The notes beneath the pieces were generated by a model. That model saw nothing but the letters and a program-made list of their open reading frames with translations, did not search any database and was not told the origin of the DNA. Source: Tricholoma matsutake (Eukaryota; Basidiomycota; Agaricomycetes; Agaricales; Tricholomataceae). Taken from it: a stretch of DNA of 64,000 nucleotides. Below are positions 1 to 11,404 of this stretch, piece after piece. A program made the position numbers and the translations under genes. Within the stretch, counting starts at the first letter, position 1. Each line of letters starts with the position of its first letter. The stretch is from the NCBI GenBank assembly GCA_026075535.2, contig AP026543.1, positions 11,904,001-11,968,000 on the forward strand. Direction: 5' to 3'.

Positions 1-2619
1 GCCTTCACTTTATAACTGAACACAACCGATAGGATTTTGCTGGTCAGCATAAAAAACTTGGGGAGCCATCCATGCCCTCGCTGTCTTATCCCTCTGTCCG
101 ATGCCTTTAAAATTGGAATGGCCCATGATGCCAGGAGGCAACAGACCCTCACTTGGAGAGACACTGCAGCCCATCGAAGGCACATCTCCAATGCCTGAAA
201 GTTCATCCAAGAGGGAAACTATGTCATTGATAGTGCTCCAGTGAAGAGATTAATGGATGCCAAGTCAATGATCCCCTCTGTGGTATGCTTGTCAGTGGTT
301 GCTTCTCTTGAGTACTGGGGTAATTTTTATCATTTTAAGAACACATTTTCTGACATACTTGCTCTGTTGGGCTTTGACATGTTTCCCATGGCCGTTGTTG
401 ACATCATGCATGAGGTGGAGCTGGGCATGTGGAGATCCCTGTTCATCCACCTGCTATGCATCTTGGAAAGTGCAGGGCCTACCCGCAGTACCCTTACTAG
501 TGAGCTAGATCGACGGTGAAGTGCCTTTCACAAAATCATCATAATGATGCTGCAGCACTGATGCACTCAGATTAGATACCGGCAAGTGCCAACATTTTCT
601 TGAGACACAATTCGAAAGTTCTTGGTGAACTGCTCTGAGATGAAGCAGCTTGCTGCTCGTGACTTTGAAGATCTCCTACAGGTTAAGGCTACCAAAGAGT
701 CAGGCTCCCTTACTTACTGGAGTTATTTAGTGTGCAATCCCAGTCTTTGAAGGCCTTTTGCCAGAACCTCACAATAAACGGGTTTTGAAGCTACTTTTCC
801 TCATGGGCCATTGGCATGGTCTTGCTAAACTGTGTCTTCACACAGATGCAACTCTAGCAATCTTGGATAGTGTGACGGCATTGCTAGGCCAGGCCCTCCG
901 CAAGTTCGAGATGAAGACTTGCTCCATGTTCACTACTCACAAACTTAAAAAGGAGGAGAGCACTAGAAAGTGCAAGCAGGCCACCCAGAAAAAAACATCC
1001 CAGGTCAAAAAAAACCCCCCAACCCAAGAGCTAGGGGCTGGTAATGGTGACAGGGCTGTGGTAGTGAAAGACAATGCGGCAAAGGCGAGTAAAGGGCTAA
1101 AGGAATTCAATATGAGCACCTACAAGTACCATGCCCTAGGGGATGTTGCTAACATGATAAGAGAATATGGCACAACAGAATCGTACTCTACAGAACTGGT
1201 AAGCACTGCACATGAGTCTCTTTGTTATCTTTATACTTCATGTTCTTGACCAGGGTGAACTGGAGCATCACACCGCGAAGTCCAGATACAAGCGGACAAG
1301 CAAAAAGAACTACCTGAACCAGCTGGCTCAGATTGAGCGACGCCAGGCCCGTGTTTGCCAAATTTGAAGGTGACTGAATGCAGGAAAGGCCTCTCACTAT
1401 GATGAGGTGGAGTACGCATCCTCACCAATGCCAAGATACTGCGTTGGAAAATCACAAAACAAACCAGTAGTTCTCCCAGTATGTTTGCAGGACAATTGTG
1501 GTGACCCTGCTGTTAAGGTGAGCAGGATTGGAAGACTGCTTTATCCATTCTAAGGTCCCTGCTGCTAGGACTTCCTTCTGAGATTGAAAGCCCACCTTCT
1601 CCCTAGAATCCAGCTTATGGTGCAGCAGGAAGCCTCCTTGGCACTGCATCTTTCATCTTCATCCAGAGATCCTTGCAGTAATGGCATCAACCATGTCCTA
1701 TTCAAAAGTGACCGCATATATAACCATCGGCTAGTTCGAATCAACTACACTGCCTACGATGTCCGCCGAGCCCAGGATGTTCTGAACCCGAACACAACAC
1801 ACCACAACATCATGCTCTTAAATAGTACGGGGGAACAATGCCACCCTTATCTTTACACATGCATTCTGGGTGTTTATCACACGAACATCATTTATGTAGG
1901 GCCAGGAATGGTCGACTATAGCCCTAGACAACTTGATTTCCTATGGGTGTGATGGTATCAGCATTGGGAGGTAGCCGATGGCAGTGACATAATGGGGTGG
2001 AAGGCTCACCATCTTGATCAGCTATCCTTCCCTCCCAAGGCCAGCGAGGATGCCTTTGGTTTTGTTGATCCATCTGATGTCCTGCAAAGCTGTCATGTCA
2101 TTCCCCGATTTGCGAAGGGGAAGCGGCACTCAGACGGGGTGGCCCTTTCCAAATGTGCTTGAGATGGTGAAGATTGGAAGGAGTACTATGTGGGATGGTG
2201 AGTGGATCAGAACTTGAAGCAGGTTTAACATGACTGATAAGGACACTGACTTTGGTGCCATCAGCTTTGTAGATTGCGACATGATGATGTGTTATCACTG
2301 GGGCCAAGGCATCGGGCACACTTACTGTCGCGATTCAAACCCTGTTGCTCATGACTCCTTGCCTCAAATTGAACAGCCTGAAGACGACGAAGCTGATGGC
2401 CTTGAACCATGGATATGTGGAGAGCATGGACACAATGAAGTCGGAGGTGAAGAGGGTGTGGAGGGACTTGATGCACTGGAGTATGGTATTGATGAAAGAG
2501 AAAATGAACCACTAGGAGGGACCTCTGACAAAGAGCTTTTGGATGCAGAATCCTGGCAGGAGGATTTGGACTTGGACACATTAGAGACAGTCGACATGTA
2601 CCATTCACAGATTCTTTGA
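1..2619 (+). pseudogene. Plavaka-like (CACTA-related) DNA transposase, decayed
   Basis: The translated pieces line up in order with the large basidiomycete transposase I know as Plavaka. Core segments include DIMHEVELGMW (about 400-430), SEMKQLAARDFEDLLQ (about 635-680), LPEPHNKRVLKLL (about 755-795) and a terminal half with DRIYNHRLVRINYTAYDVRR (1711-1770), HPYLYTCILG and GHTYCRDS (2309-2335). Reading needs at least four frame changes and passes in-frame stops (for example TGA after HISNA near 207 and TGA near 520), so the copy is dead. The 5' end lies outside the window. Family members are DDE enzymes thought to cut and paste CACTA-like elements; catalytic residues were not mapped. Coding similarity ends near 2619, just before a spacer and the next gene. 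Confidence 0.8.
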
Positions 2620-2710
2620 AAATAGAGAGGTGAAAAGTCATTCAGCCCACGGTGACCTGAAATAACTCACTGACTCAGAATGTTTATTTTTTTCCGGATT
2701 GAGAGTCTTG

Positions 2711-2800
2711 ATTGATGATGTAACCTTGATGATGTAACCTTGAGCAAAAGTGTGCATGCACACTTTTGAGCTCGTGTCATGTGACATATGGCCATATAAG
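2711..2800. promoter_or_regulatory. 24-bp palindrome, 14-bp direct repeat and TATA-like box between the Plavaka remnant and the JmjC-like gene
   Basis: TGATGATGTAACCT is directly repeated at 2714-2740. A perfect 24-bp palindrome with core GTGTGCATGCACAC occupies 2745-2768. A TATA-like CATATAAG lies at 2793-2800, about 70 bp before the first ATG (2865) of the downstream gene. This could be the promoter of that gene or subterminal sequence of the Plavaka element; the sequence alone cannot decide. Confidence 0.4.
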
Positions 2801-5800
2801 TACTAACCCAACTCTTGAACTTGAAGCTTGACGCTCCATCTTACTTGTCTTACTTGTCTCACTCATGCATCGCTCAGAGGGTTTCGACCAGCAAAGCCTC
2901 GCTGTTGGAAGGATATCCAATGCAAATGTCCAGACAATGGCCTGGTTTACACCCATCTTATTTGACCCAGAGGGTACAAAGCATTTGGGCCAAAGTCACC
3001 CAGAATTTCAGGTAAGAATTCAAGACTTCAGCTTCAATACCTATCCTGATAGTTTAAATCGTGTTGCAGAAATTTATTGATACTACTACAGGCTGGGAAC
3101 AACTGGAGACGACATCTGATATTCAATGTGCTCACCAAGTCCTTAAGCATCTTGCTGAGTCATCTACCCCTGGAGAGCCTATTTCAAAGCACCAAGCCGT
3201 TGTTTATGGGGCCCTATTCAACTACGGACTGTTGGATGTTGTAGCATCAGTTTACAACCTCCTTCCTGACGAGATTGCCCCAGCTAAGCAGAGGGCTGCT
3301 GAAGTGTCTATGCCAATGTGCTTGGTAGCTTTTAATTCTGCACCATTATGTGACAGTACTAACAGGGCACTTTATAGGATCATAAAGGGGTTTTCGCAGA
3401 CTGGCCAAAACTCTTGGAGCAGGCAGGACAGGATCTAGCCCAAGTGCAGGGTCTAGCCCAAGTGCAGGGTCTGGCTAGCGATGTTGGTGTGATGGGGGAA
3501 AATGGGCCTGCAGCATGCTTCCAGCTCCTTTCTAAATTTGCCTCAACCAAGAATGTGGCCTGGAGGTCTTACAACTTTATCGCATCAGCATTTGATCTTT
3601 CACTGCAGTTAAATGTTTGTGGATAGTGTTGATAGCTTTCAGTGAATTGCTAAGGACTGTTCTTTTCTTACACAGGGACATCTTAGGATTACGAACAACA
3701 TATTGGGCAACTTTTATCCGTGAGTTAATGGTTATTTATGTATTGGAATATTTGTTATGTGGTAATATTGCAGGCAAGTGAATGGCTCTGGCCCAGATCT
3801 GAAACTGGCCTTCAAAGGCACTAACCATGCTGCATCGATGGAGATCCCCCTCTGCATTGCACTGGGGATTTCTCTTCTCTGCTTGTTGACAAAGAGACCT
3901 CTGATTGAACAAAAAATAAGCAAGAAAGCAATTTTTAACGCAAGTACTATCTATGAAATTGTTACGTTGTTGACTGGTTTTGTAGGTTTGGCAAGCCCTG
4001 GGGACTCATTGCCCCAAGATTCTTTCTGACATTGAAAAGATCTTGTGGAAAGCCCTCTTTCAAGCCACGCATTCCCCTGACTCCCTGGAGGATATCCTGC
4101 AGGCAGCTATAGATGCCTCACTCGTGATCCTCCAGTCAAGCGCTGAAGATGATAGATGTGCATCCTGGCTAGGAGGTCCAGGTAAGATAATTGTTTCAGT
4201 TTTGTAACCTTTCTGATGTTGTGAGATGCAGAGCCAAGTATTGCTGAAGATGATGGAGATGATGGGGAGGATGGACAGTATGAAGATGATGGTCATGGGA
4301 GAGATGAGGATGGGCATGCGATGCATCAGGCAGGAGCAGGAGAAGGATGCTGTGCAACTGGAGAGCTGCATCAGGGTATGCTGGGCACTGAGAATGGCGC
4401 ACAAGTAGTGCAGCCAAGTAGTAGTGGCGTCCAGGGATCAAGAAACCCGCATAAGAAAGCAACAGTTGAGGATGAAGAGGAGGAGCCATGCCTTCCACCC
4501 ATAACATCAGAGGAGGATCTGGGTCCTGGCATAGTTCTTCCGATTGTTCATCTGGCAACTCCGCAGCACTTCTCTGAGCAACCACACCCTCAGTGGACAA
4601 TAGGGCATTCACCAGTAATGCAACAGAGACAGCTTTCCAACCCACCGCCTGATGGAGAAGATGAAGATGACTCACATATTCCGGGACAGGACCGACATGA
4701 ACATACCAACAACGCTAGGGATGTCGACAGTGGTATCGGTATGTGCAGATACTGTCACAAATAGCCCAGCTCAACTGTTGCACAGAGTCAGAATTGCTGG
4801 ACATTCTGGCTGGAAAAGTAGCTGGCATTGAATGCCAACAGGCGAAGCCAGACTCTCCCTTAGTGTTTTGACACTCTGAATGAAAACACTCCTCATGATC
4901 AAGTGCTCTTACACAACTTACATCCCCCTCGAATACCAAGAAGAGGAAGCACAAGGAGATAGAGAGGCCGGGGGCTTTGAAAGAAAAGCATACTGAGGCC
5001 AAGAGGTGGGAGACAAGGAAGCAAATACCCCAAGAGACAGGGAGACAGTGGATGGGGACGGGGACAGAGAGCCAGGGTCTACGGGAAGCATTAGAGGGGA
5101 GGAGCACTTTTGAGGAACAACCAGATGGCAGGCTACTGGAATTCATTGACCTTACTCTGGTGGAGGTAAAGGAAGACATGGTGAGAGCTGTTGACCGTTC
5201 CTCGCACTGCTAGGCTCTGAACGCAGAACAGCAGTCTGAACCTGATATTACTTTTGCATGGGAGGACATTCCTCCAGAGGTATGTGACTGTAAATGATGC
5301 TATTATTCCTCAGCATACCATTTTTTAGATGTTTGTGGCCCCTCAATCTCTTCCCCTGTATGGGCCTGAATCCACAATCCCATATAATTATACAGCTGGC
5401 TTTCATGTAGGTCACGTTGGCATGCATTGTCAGCCTTACTGATGTAAAAGCAGTCCAAAGCAGTGTTGAAGTTCTTCTGTGACATATGGAATGCAGTTTC
5501 CAGGGGATTTGTGGATGGTCTGCCCCCTCATCTACAACTCAATAGCTCTCACTCAATCTTTCATGTGATGCGGTCAACTGAATGTGCTTCTATGCCACCA
5601 GAAGTGATTCGAGATATCTTCAGCTGTAAATGCATCATCATCAGTGACAAGCCTATGCAAATTGTTCAATTTGAGGCAAACAGCATGTCCACCATTTCAC
5701 CCAAGCTGAGTAAAAGAATCACTATTCAGGGTCAGTAACTCCACATCGCACTTTTACTAGACTAAATACCCTCACAGATCACTCCCTTCCTGAAGATGAT

Positions 5801-6636
5801 GAGGGAAGGATAGCATTACGCATCGGAACCCCTGAAGATTTACTATGAAGCCACTGAGCGGGGGATGGTGGGAAGATCCTCAACGCCCTACACTTTCCAC
5901 TTCCCTTGCCACCTATTGATTGCATGCCTCTGCCATCATTAGCAAGCAATGAGTATGCCTTCTGAGCAACTGCAGATTCTCAGTTCTGCAAGGTCTTGTA
6001 CCATCCATTTCCCTTTGCTAGTTTAGCTTGGGGCCTGGCAGCAACATTGGGTGCCCATCATAAGTTCCACCTTGATGCTGATGGATTTGGTACCCACATC
6101 AAGGTCATCAGTGAAGGGGGATGCAAATGGTGGGTCATCGCAACTCCCAAAAATCCCCAGGCACTTGCCAGCACCCTGTTGTTCACTGGGAGCTTTGGCG
6201 TTGATGATGTGGATGTGGATAACTATGATTTTGAAGCTGTGCTCCTCACGCCTGGCATGGAGCTGTGAGTCATTTTTTGCTTTTTGGATTTGGGATGATA
6301 ATACAGGATGGATAGGAATATGAGGCCCAGTACATTGCATGCTGTGTTCACTCCCAAGTCTGCTATCTGTTTAGGTGGCCATTTCTACAGCATTGGAACC
6401 ATCACTCATACAGTCTACTCCATCATCCACACCTTTGTTGGTAGCCAGACTCTGACAAATACGGAACATGCCACCAATTCTAGAACCCTTCTTTTCCACC
6501 TCCTTATCCATATTTATAAGGAATTGGTGGCAAGTGGGTTTTCAGCCACTCCAGAGCAGCCGATCCCAGTAGGGAATCATCTTCCTGCATTTAATACCTG
6601 GGAAGGAGTCGTCGAAATCATCAATCTCATCAATGT

Positions 6637-6644
6637 CATAGAAC
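6637..6644 (+). other. Left target-site duplication of the hAT element
   Basis: CATAGAAC, identical to 8165-8172. Collapsing the two copies restores an uninterrupted reading frame (INVIEL-EEVLHW) of the host JmjC-like gene. Confidence 0.9.
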
Positions 6645-6775
6645 TAGGCAATAGCACGGGTTGGGGTAACCCGTGCGGGTCATGGCTACGGGTATCTCCG
6701 GGTACGGGTACGGGTCACACTTATGTCACCCATGACCCGCTCTTAACCCGCCCTGTATATGAGTTATGATTTTGG

Positions 6776-7426
6776 GTGCTCTATATTATGGTAAGTTTCC
6801 ATCTATTCCATATGATATTATATTCATTATAACTCTATTTGAGTCTCGTTCGAAGGTCCCAATAAGATGAGAGACCTGCGTTCATTCATTACTTCACAAT
6901 AGTGCTATCTTGTTGGGTAGGGGGGCTTGGTATGAGTATCTGGGATCTTAGTGAGTTCTCACTCATTTCATATCATCTTATACTTATTCTGACTCTATTT
7001 AGGTGTCGTCTGAAGGCCCCGATAAGACGAGAGGCATGCATCTATTCGTTAGTTCACAATAGCGGTATCTTGTTGGGTATGGGGGCTTGGTATGAGTATC
7101 TTGGATCTTAGTGAGTTTTCATTCATTTCATATGATCTTATACTTATTCTGACTCTGATTAGGAGTCGTTCAATGGCCCCGAGGAGACGAGAGGCCTGCG
7201 TCCATCTGTTATTTCACAATACCATTATCTTGTTGGGTTACCGGGTAGGGGGTCTTTGGTATGAGTATCTCAGATCTTTGTGAGTTCTGATCTGTTTTGT
7301 ATTTATCTTATACTCATTCTGACTCTAATTAGGTGTCGTTCGAAGGTCCAGATGAGACGAGAGGCATGTGTCTATTTGTTACTTCACAATAGTGCTATCT
7401 TGTTGGGTAGGGGGGCTTTGAGTGAC
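6776..7426 (+). repeat. Four tandem ~160-170-bp units inside the hAT element
   Basis: Equivalent positions of the unit (AGGTGTCGT-like start, then TCACAATAGTGCTATCTTG) recur near 6841, 7001, 7161 and 7331. Each unit contains a pyrimidine/AG-rich stretch resembling a 3' splice site. The array replaces the region where the N-terminal and catalytic parts of the transposase would be expected. Confidence 0.8.
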
Positions 7427-7517
7427 AATGAGTCAATCAAGACAATGTCTGATACTGAAAATACTAGTAATGTTTGTAATTCATCCTCACACCCATTTTT
7501 TTTCTAACAAACTGTAG

Positions 7518-7993
7518 ACATCTTCAAAACCACAGAATATATTTGACACCCTCCCCTCGTTAAGTGCCCCTGCACGTAAAGAGCTACGCAATGAATTGGA
7601 CCGATATCTGTCATTGGACCCAGAGATGGTGGACAATGTCATCATGTGGTGGCATGAGCGTCGATCGATGTATCCGTATCTCTCCTGCATGGCTTTGGAT
7701 TACCTGACAATTCCAGGTATGTAATATGATTCTCATGCTCATTTTAATTACTAACACATATTGCATTAGCAACTTCTGTTGACGTTGAACGTGTGTTCAG
7801 TCGTGGCCGGCTCATTTTGTCCCACGTTCGGAGTTGGCTTTCTGCTCAATCAACGTGTGCTTTAATTTGCTTGGGATCATGGAGTTTACAGGGATTGGTG
7901 AAGGATTCTGATGTTTTGGCAGTAGGGACTTTGAATGACATTGAGGGAGACAAGGAGCCACATCTCGAGGCTGGATGGGACCATATTGATTAA
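7518..7993 (+). pseudogene. hAT transposase, C-terminal dimerisation region only
   Basis: Two exons (7518-7716 and 7770-7993) flank a 53-nt intron with GTATGT donor, CTAAC branch site at 7751 and TAG acceptor. The joined product contains WWHERRSMYPYLSCMALDYL followed by IPATSVDVERVFSRG, the hallmark of the C-terminal hAT dimerisation domain, and ends DIEGDKE...GWDHID. No BED finger or upstream catalytic domain is present, so the copy cannot encode an active enzyme on its own. Ends, duplication and intron are well preserved, which suggests a deletion derivative that was mobilised in trans. Confidence 0.8.
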
Positions 7994-8842
7994 TAGTTTA
8001 TGAGTTCTCGATAAATTACAGGATTTTATAGTACAACCCACGGTGTATACCCATACCCGTGGTGACCCGTGGATGAAAACCCATGGGTTGATGGGTAAAT
8101 ACCCTTGCGGGTCAGAGTACGGGTTAAATTTTGAACACCCGCGGGTTACCCGTGCCATTCCCTACATAGAACTTGAAGAAGTTTTGCATTGGCAGACGTA
8201 TACTCAAAACGGCTTATCATACAAAGAGCAGCAGGCCATGAAGCATTGCCATAAACTGGGTAGAGAGCTCCTGCACTGGGATGGTGCAACTACAGCTTCA
8301 GCATCTTCACGGAACATGCTGGATCATGGGATAAATGGAGAATCTTTTACTTTACAGGTCTTGCTAGCCAAACTAAGGCCATTTCCTTCTATCTTGAGCA
8401 GGCATTAAAGGTGAACTTGAAGCCGGAGGAAGATGGCTGTACATCCGAGCAAGTGGTTGCAGCTATTTACTGAGTTTTCCAAAACAACCAACTATTTTGG
8501 AGAGCATCAATGACAGTCATTCCCAAAAGTTCTTATCATGGACAGATGCAAACTTCGAGGTCTCCATCAGACAACCTGTGAAGTGTTTCCCTGCAGATGA
8601 ATTTGGTTTGCATGCATTTTGTATAAACATCATTAAGCTGCCTTGTTCCCAGATGATAGTGTAGAGATGGGCCCTCTTGAAGACAATGACAAAGACAATG
8701 ACGATGACAAAGACAAAGACAAAGATGAAGACCAGGACATGGAAATGGATGGGCACTCAGAAGGAGGTTCAGGAGAGGACTCAGTGGAGGAGAATGCTTG
8801 TATGTGGAGATTGGACCTATCTTTAGTTCCTGTAGCTCACTG

Positions 8843-9649
8843 ATGTTTATCCTATAGCAAAGCGACAAAAGGCTAGCTGAAAGGCTGGACCCCTTACACT
8901 TCCCTATTAGGAGCAGCTTTCACTGCACATGACAGGTCTCTGAGCCTGCCATTTTTTTACAACCTCGCTACTTTTATGACCCTGATGCCTTCAATGTTTC
9001 AACATTGGGCAGTTGTGTACCTTGAATATGGCTTTACTCCTGAATTACTATCCCCCATGCTTTGCAATCAAATCTGATTTCAAAATCCTTCCTGATACAG
9101 TTGTACTACAGAGTAAGTACTAGAGGTAGTGATGATTGAGAACGTTGAAGACTAGCAAAAAAATTACTCTTGTATTAGTACAAGTTGATTCAGACATGGC
9201 ACTGGCTAAGGCTCCAACCGTTTAGTTTACGCTTACTCAACAAAGGTCAAGTATACATAAATGGTAGCTAAAATTGACAGTATACTGGCGTGACATATGT
9301 CACTCAATTCTGCTTTTTGACCAGGCTGTCACTATGGTACAGCTGATATCATGTCAATGGGCCCCTTCACAACGGCCTCTATTTAGTTGTTGTTTGGTTC
9401 TATCAGTGACAGAACTCTACATGCTGACGAGCCGAGTACGTGGCAAAGTTGCACCTGTATCTTGCTTCATAGGGGCTCAGCATGGGGTTCATCGCTGATA
9501 TGTAGAAACAAACAAACAACAAAACAGTGGCCTATCATTGACATGATATTGGCTGTAATCGTTCCCAGAGCTCAGCACTCAGCACTCAGATCTCTTGTGG
9601 CCCTCAACTCGGAGTCCTGACTAGTCAGCTTCTGGACTGAAGCTTGGAC
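8843..9649. other. Intergenic, no supported gene
   Basis: Only short open frames are present, with no recognisable domain or convincing exon chain. 8870-9080 may be a 3' extension of the JmjC-like gene in another frame, but this cannot be shown. Confidence 0.4.
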
Positions 9650-9657
9650 TATATAAA
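9650..9657 (+). promoter_or_regulatory. TATA box of the DUF6698-like gene
   Basis: TATATAAA lies 48 bp upstream of the chosen ATG (9705), in a context (GACTATATAAAGGC) typical of fungal core promoters. Confidence 0.6.
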
Positions 9658-9704
9658 GGCTATGGCTGGGACCTAGCCGCTCTTCACCAGCTTGACACTT
9701 GATA

Positions 9705-11404
9705 ATGCCTGTCAATGATGAAAACCACCAAACTTCTTCTGCCATGCATCATCAACAGCAGGACAATGCACTTCATTTGGGACCACGTAAAAGGCCGTAA
9801 GCATTGTTACCATCTTTAATCTCACTAAAGTTCTCGAAACTCCTTGTGAATAACTAGCTGTATTGGTGACCCTCTCGTACACTATGGGCGTCACTTTGGC
9901 TGCACTGTGCATGCCTTGTGTAACATTCATGCATTAATTACTAGCAGGCTTCTGCACAATGGTGAATGCGCAGATGACCCAGAAGAATCCTTTACCACAG
10001 AGTAAGTGCTTCTTCCAGCCTCATATCCCTGCTGATGATTCCCACCAGACAGAGGCTGGAGTATCGCATCTACAGGACCCTTCTAAACATGGTTCCAGGT
10101 TTATAGGAGTGTTTAGTTAACAGCTTGGATGAAGAAACACAAATGATCGCAGATCTGGTCTGTAACAAACTTCTGATAGGCTGTGCTGCACTAATGAAGA
10201 ATCACATCTGAAGCTGCAGAAAGGTGCATCAAGTGCACGATCAGATGATACTAAAGGCCTGAAAAGCACTGTTCTCGACTGGATTGTCCCTCAGGGAGAT
10301 TCACTTACTCCCCCTATTCCTCGTAATGTCAAGTCAAGTCGTGGGTTTAATCATGACAAGACTGGCCAACTATTGTGCCTGGTGGAGTTTGACTGGTCTG
10401 ATGAAGAGTAAATAGTTTCTTGCCTGCTGCACAGTTGACATCTAACGCACTTTGGTCAGGGTCAAGGCACAACTAATGTGCTTCCTGAGGGAAGCACAGC
10501 AGTGGAATGTCCTTTTGCACAAGATATCACTATCCTTGAGAATCACAACCAATTCATCGCTGCGGCAGGCAAATGGGGTACTACTATGGAGTCTGAGGAG
10601 GAAGGTGAAGGAGAGAGGGATGTGCACCAGGCTTGTAAAAGAGCTCATCTCGACTCAAGGTTGGACAGCTCTGAGCCTGCATATCCCTGGAATATGGTGG
10701 ATGGCAAACAAGTCACTTTATCCATCAACCTGGAGAAAACATGGACACTCGTTAACACTACTGGGGCTGACTTGTGTTTGTGCCCAGTGATCAATGGCCA
10801 ATCCTCTTATACAAGGAGCATAAGTATGACCCAGAGGATCCTTGGGATGGGCTCCTGCAAAGCGCCATCTTGGTCTCGGTGAGTTCTCAAGCCCTAAGTG
10901 TGCGACCTACTAATTTTTACCTTCCTGAAGGCCTATAAATACATATTCACATTGCCAAGTTCAGTTGAAAAGGAACCCAAGGCCACACACTCCAGAAATG
11001 CCCATATACATGGAATGACCCAGGTCACTATGGCATCGATCGCTTACATTGTGACTCAGGTATGGCACTGCACTGTCTTCATCAGCTTCTCATTGTGATT
11101 AGAGCTCTCACAGGTCAGATTTGCACTATCATCTTCCACAATGTTTACTCGGTCTGATATGATCATGGATTCTGAGTGCTTTTACAACAGCATCCTTCAA
11201 TTTCTTGAGGATGCAGATGAGAACAATGAGGCAGACGCTTTGCTAATCTGGTGGAACCAGTGAGTTGCCAGCCAATCAAGCTCTAACTTTTCCTCACTGT
11301 CACCTAGCCAGATATTTCCCACCTACTCTTCTGCTCAATGTCCTGTCACCAAAAATAGCGCATTAGTGAAACTAAAGGAGAAAAGGGCTGCACTTAAGGC
11401 ATGA
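9705..11404 (+). pseudogene. DUF6698-like basidiomycete gene with an inserted gag-like fragment
   Basis: ATG 9705 follows the TATA box. Exon 1 (9705-9796) joins exon 2 (9945-10001) as RKRPRLLHNGECADD, then exon 3 starts at 10049 (QRLEYRIYRTLLNMVPG). Later coding blocks are SARSDDTKGLKSTVLDWI (about 10233-10290), RGFNHDKTGQLLCLVEFDW (about 10340-10405), DQWPILLYKEHKYDPEDPWD (10790-10848), SSVEKEPKATHSRNAHIHGM and TQVRFALSSS. The end is KLKEKRAALKA and TGA 11402-11404, after a last intron starting GTGAGT near 11261. I recall this order from a basidiomycete-specific family of unknown function (DUF6698). Between VEFDWSDEE and DQWP lies foreign sequence at 10473-10782, so the product is probably broken unless that piece is spliced out. 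One intron near 10150-10200 has a weak donor. Confidence 0.65.
10473..10782 (+). repeat. Captured fragment of the gag-like gene plus CACTA terminal repeat inside the DUF6698-like gene
   Basis: This stretch repeats, in inverted orientation, the gag-like gene at 12652-13963. Shared peptides include ECPFAQ, TILENH, FIA and WTLVN. It ends with about 28 bp of the fold-back terminus (CACTACTGGGGCTGAC, then TTGTGTTT) before the host gene resumes at CCCAGTGATC. Only one terminal repeat remains, so this looks like a one-ended or deleted insertion. Confidence 0.7.

Larger units (their letters stand above)
6645..8164 (+). mobile_element. hAT transposon remnant inserted in the JmjC-like gene, 8-bp TSD CATAGAAC
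   Basis: The element is bounded by identical 8-bp copies of CATAGAAC at 6637-6644 and 8165-8172. Its ends are imperfect inverted repeats: TAGGCAATAGCACGGGT on the left, and TAGGGAATGGCACGGGT as the reverse complement of the right. Subterminal regions are full of short ACGGGT/ACCCGT motifs. Only the C-terminal part of a transposase remains inside, preceded by four tandem ~160-bp units. An 8-bp duplication with TAG..CTA ends is the hAT signature. Confidence 0.92.
2865..8842 (+). pseudogene. Multi-exon JmjC-domain-like gene interrupted by a hAT element
   Basis: Exons can be joined from an ATG at 2865. The first intron runs from GTAAGA after EFQ to CAG near 3066, followed by GWEQLETTSD. Further exons lie at about 3066-3630, 3779-3960, 3989-4182 and 4231-4735 (acidic, low complexity), then a basic segment ending FIDLTLVEVKE near 5160. 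The JmjC-like core begins with GFVDGLPP and HSIFHVMRSTE (5500-5580) and continues KCIII, ILNALHFPLP and WGLAATLGAHH. The metal-site HxD is His 6068-6070 and Asp 6074-6076; a distal His lies at 6338-6340 (LHAVFTP), after a 42-nt intron (6265-6306). The frame resumes exactly at the hAT target duplication: INVIEL before, ELEEVLHW after. The tail is Asp/Lys rich (8643-8842). Several in-frame TGA codons around 5845-5970 indicate decay. JmjC proteins are Fe(II)/2-oxoglutarate dioxygenases; activity here is unlikely. Exact exon limits are approximate. Confidence 0.65.

Noticed and set aside
6776..7426. CRISPR array or four small genes
   Set aside because: Contiguous ~160-bp duplications without spacers; the open frames are repeats of one another.
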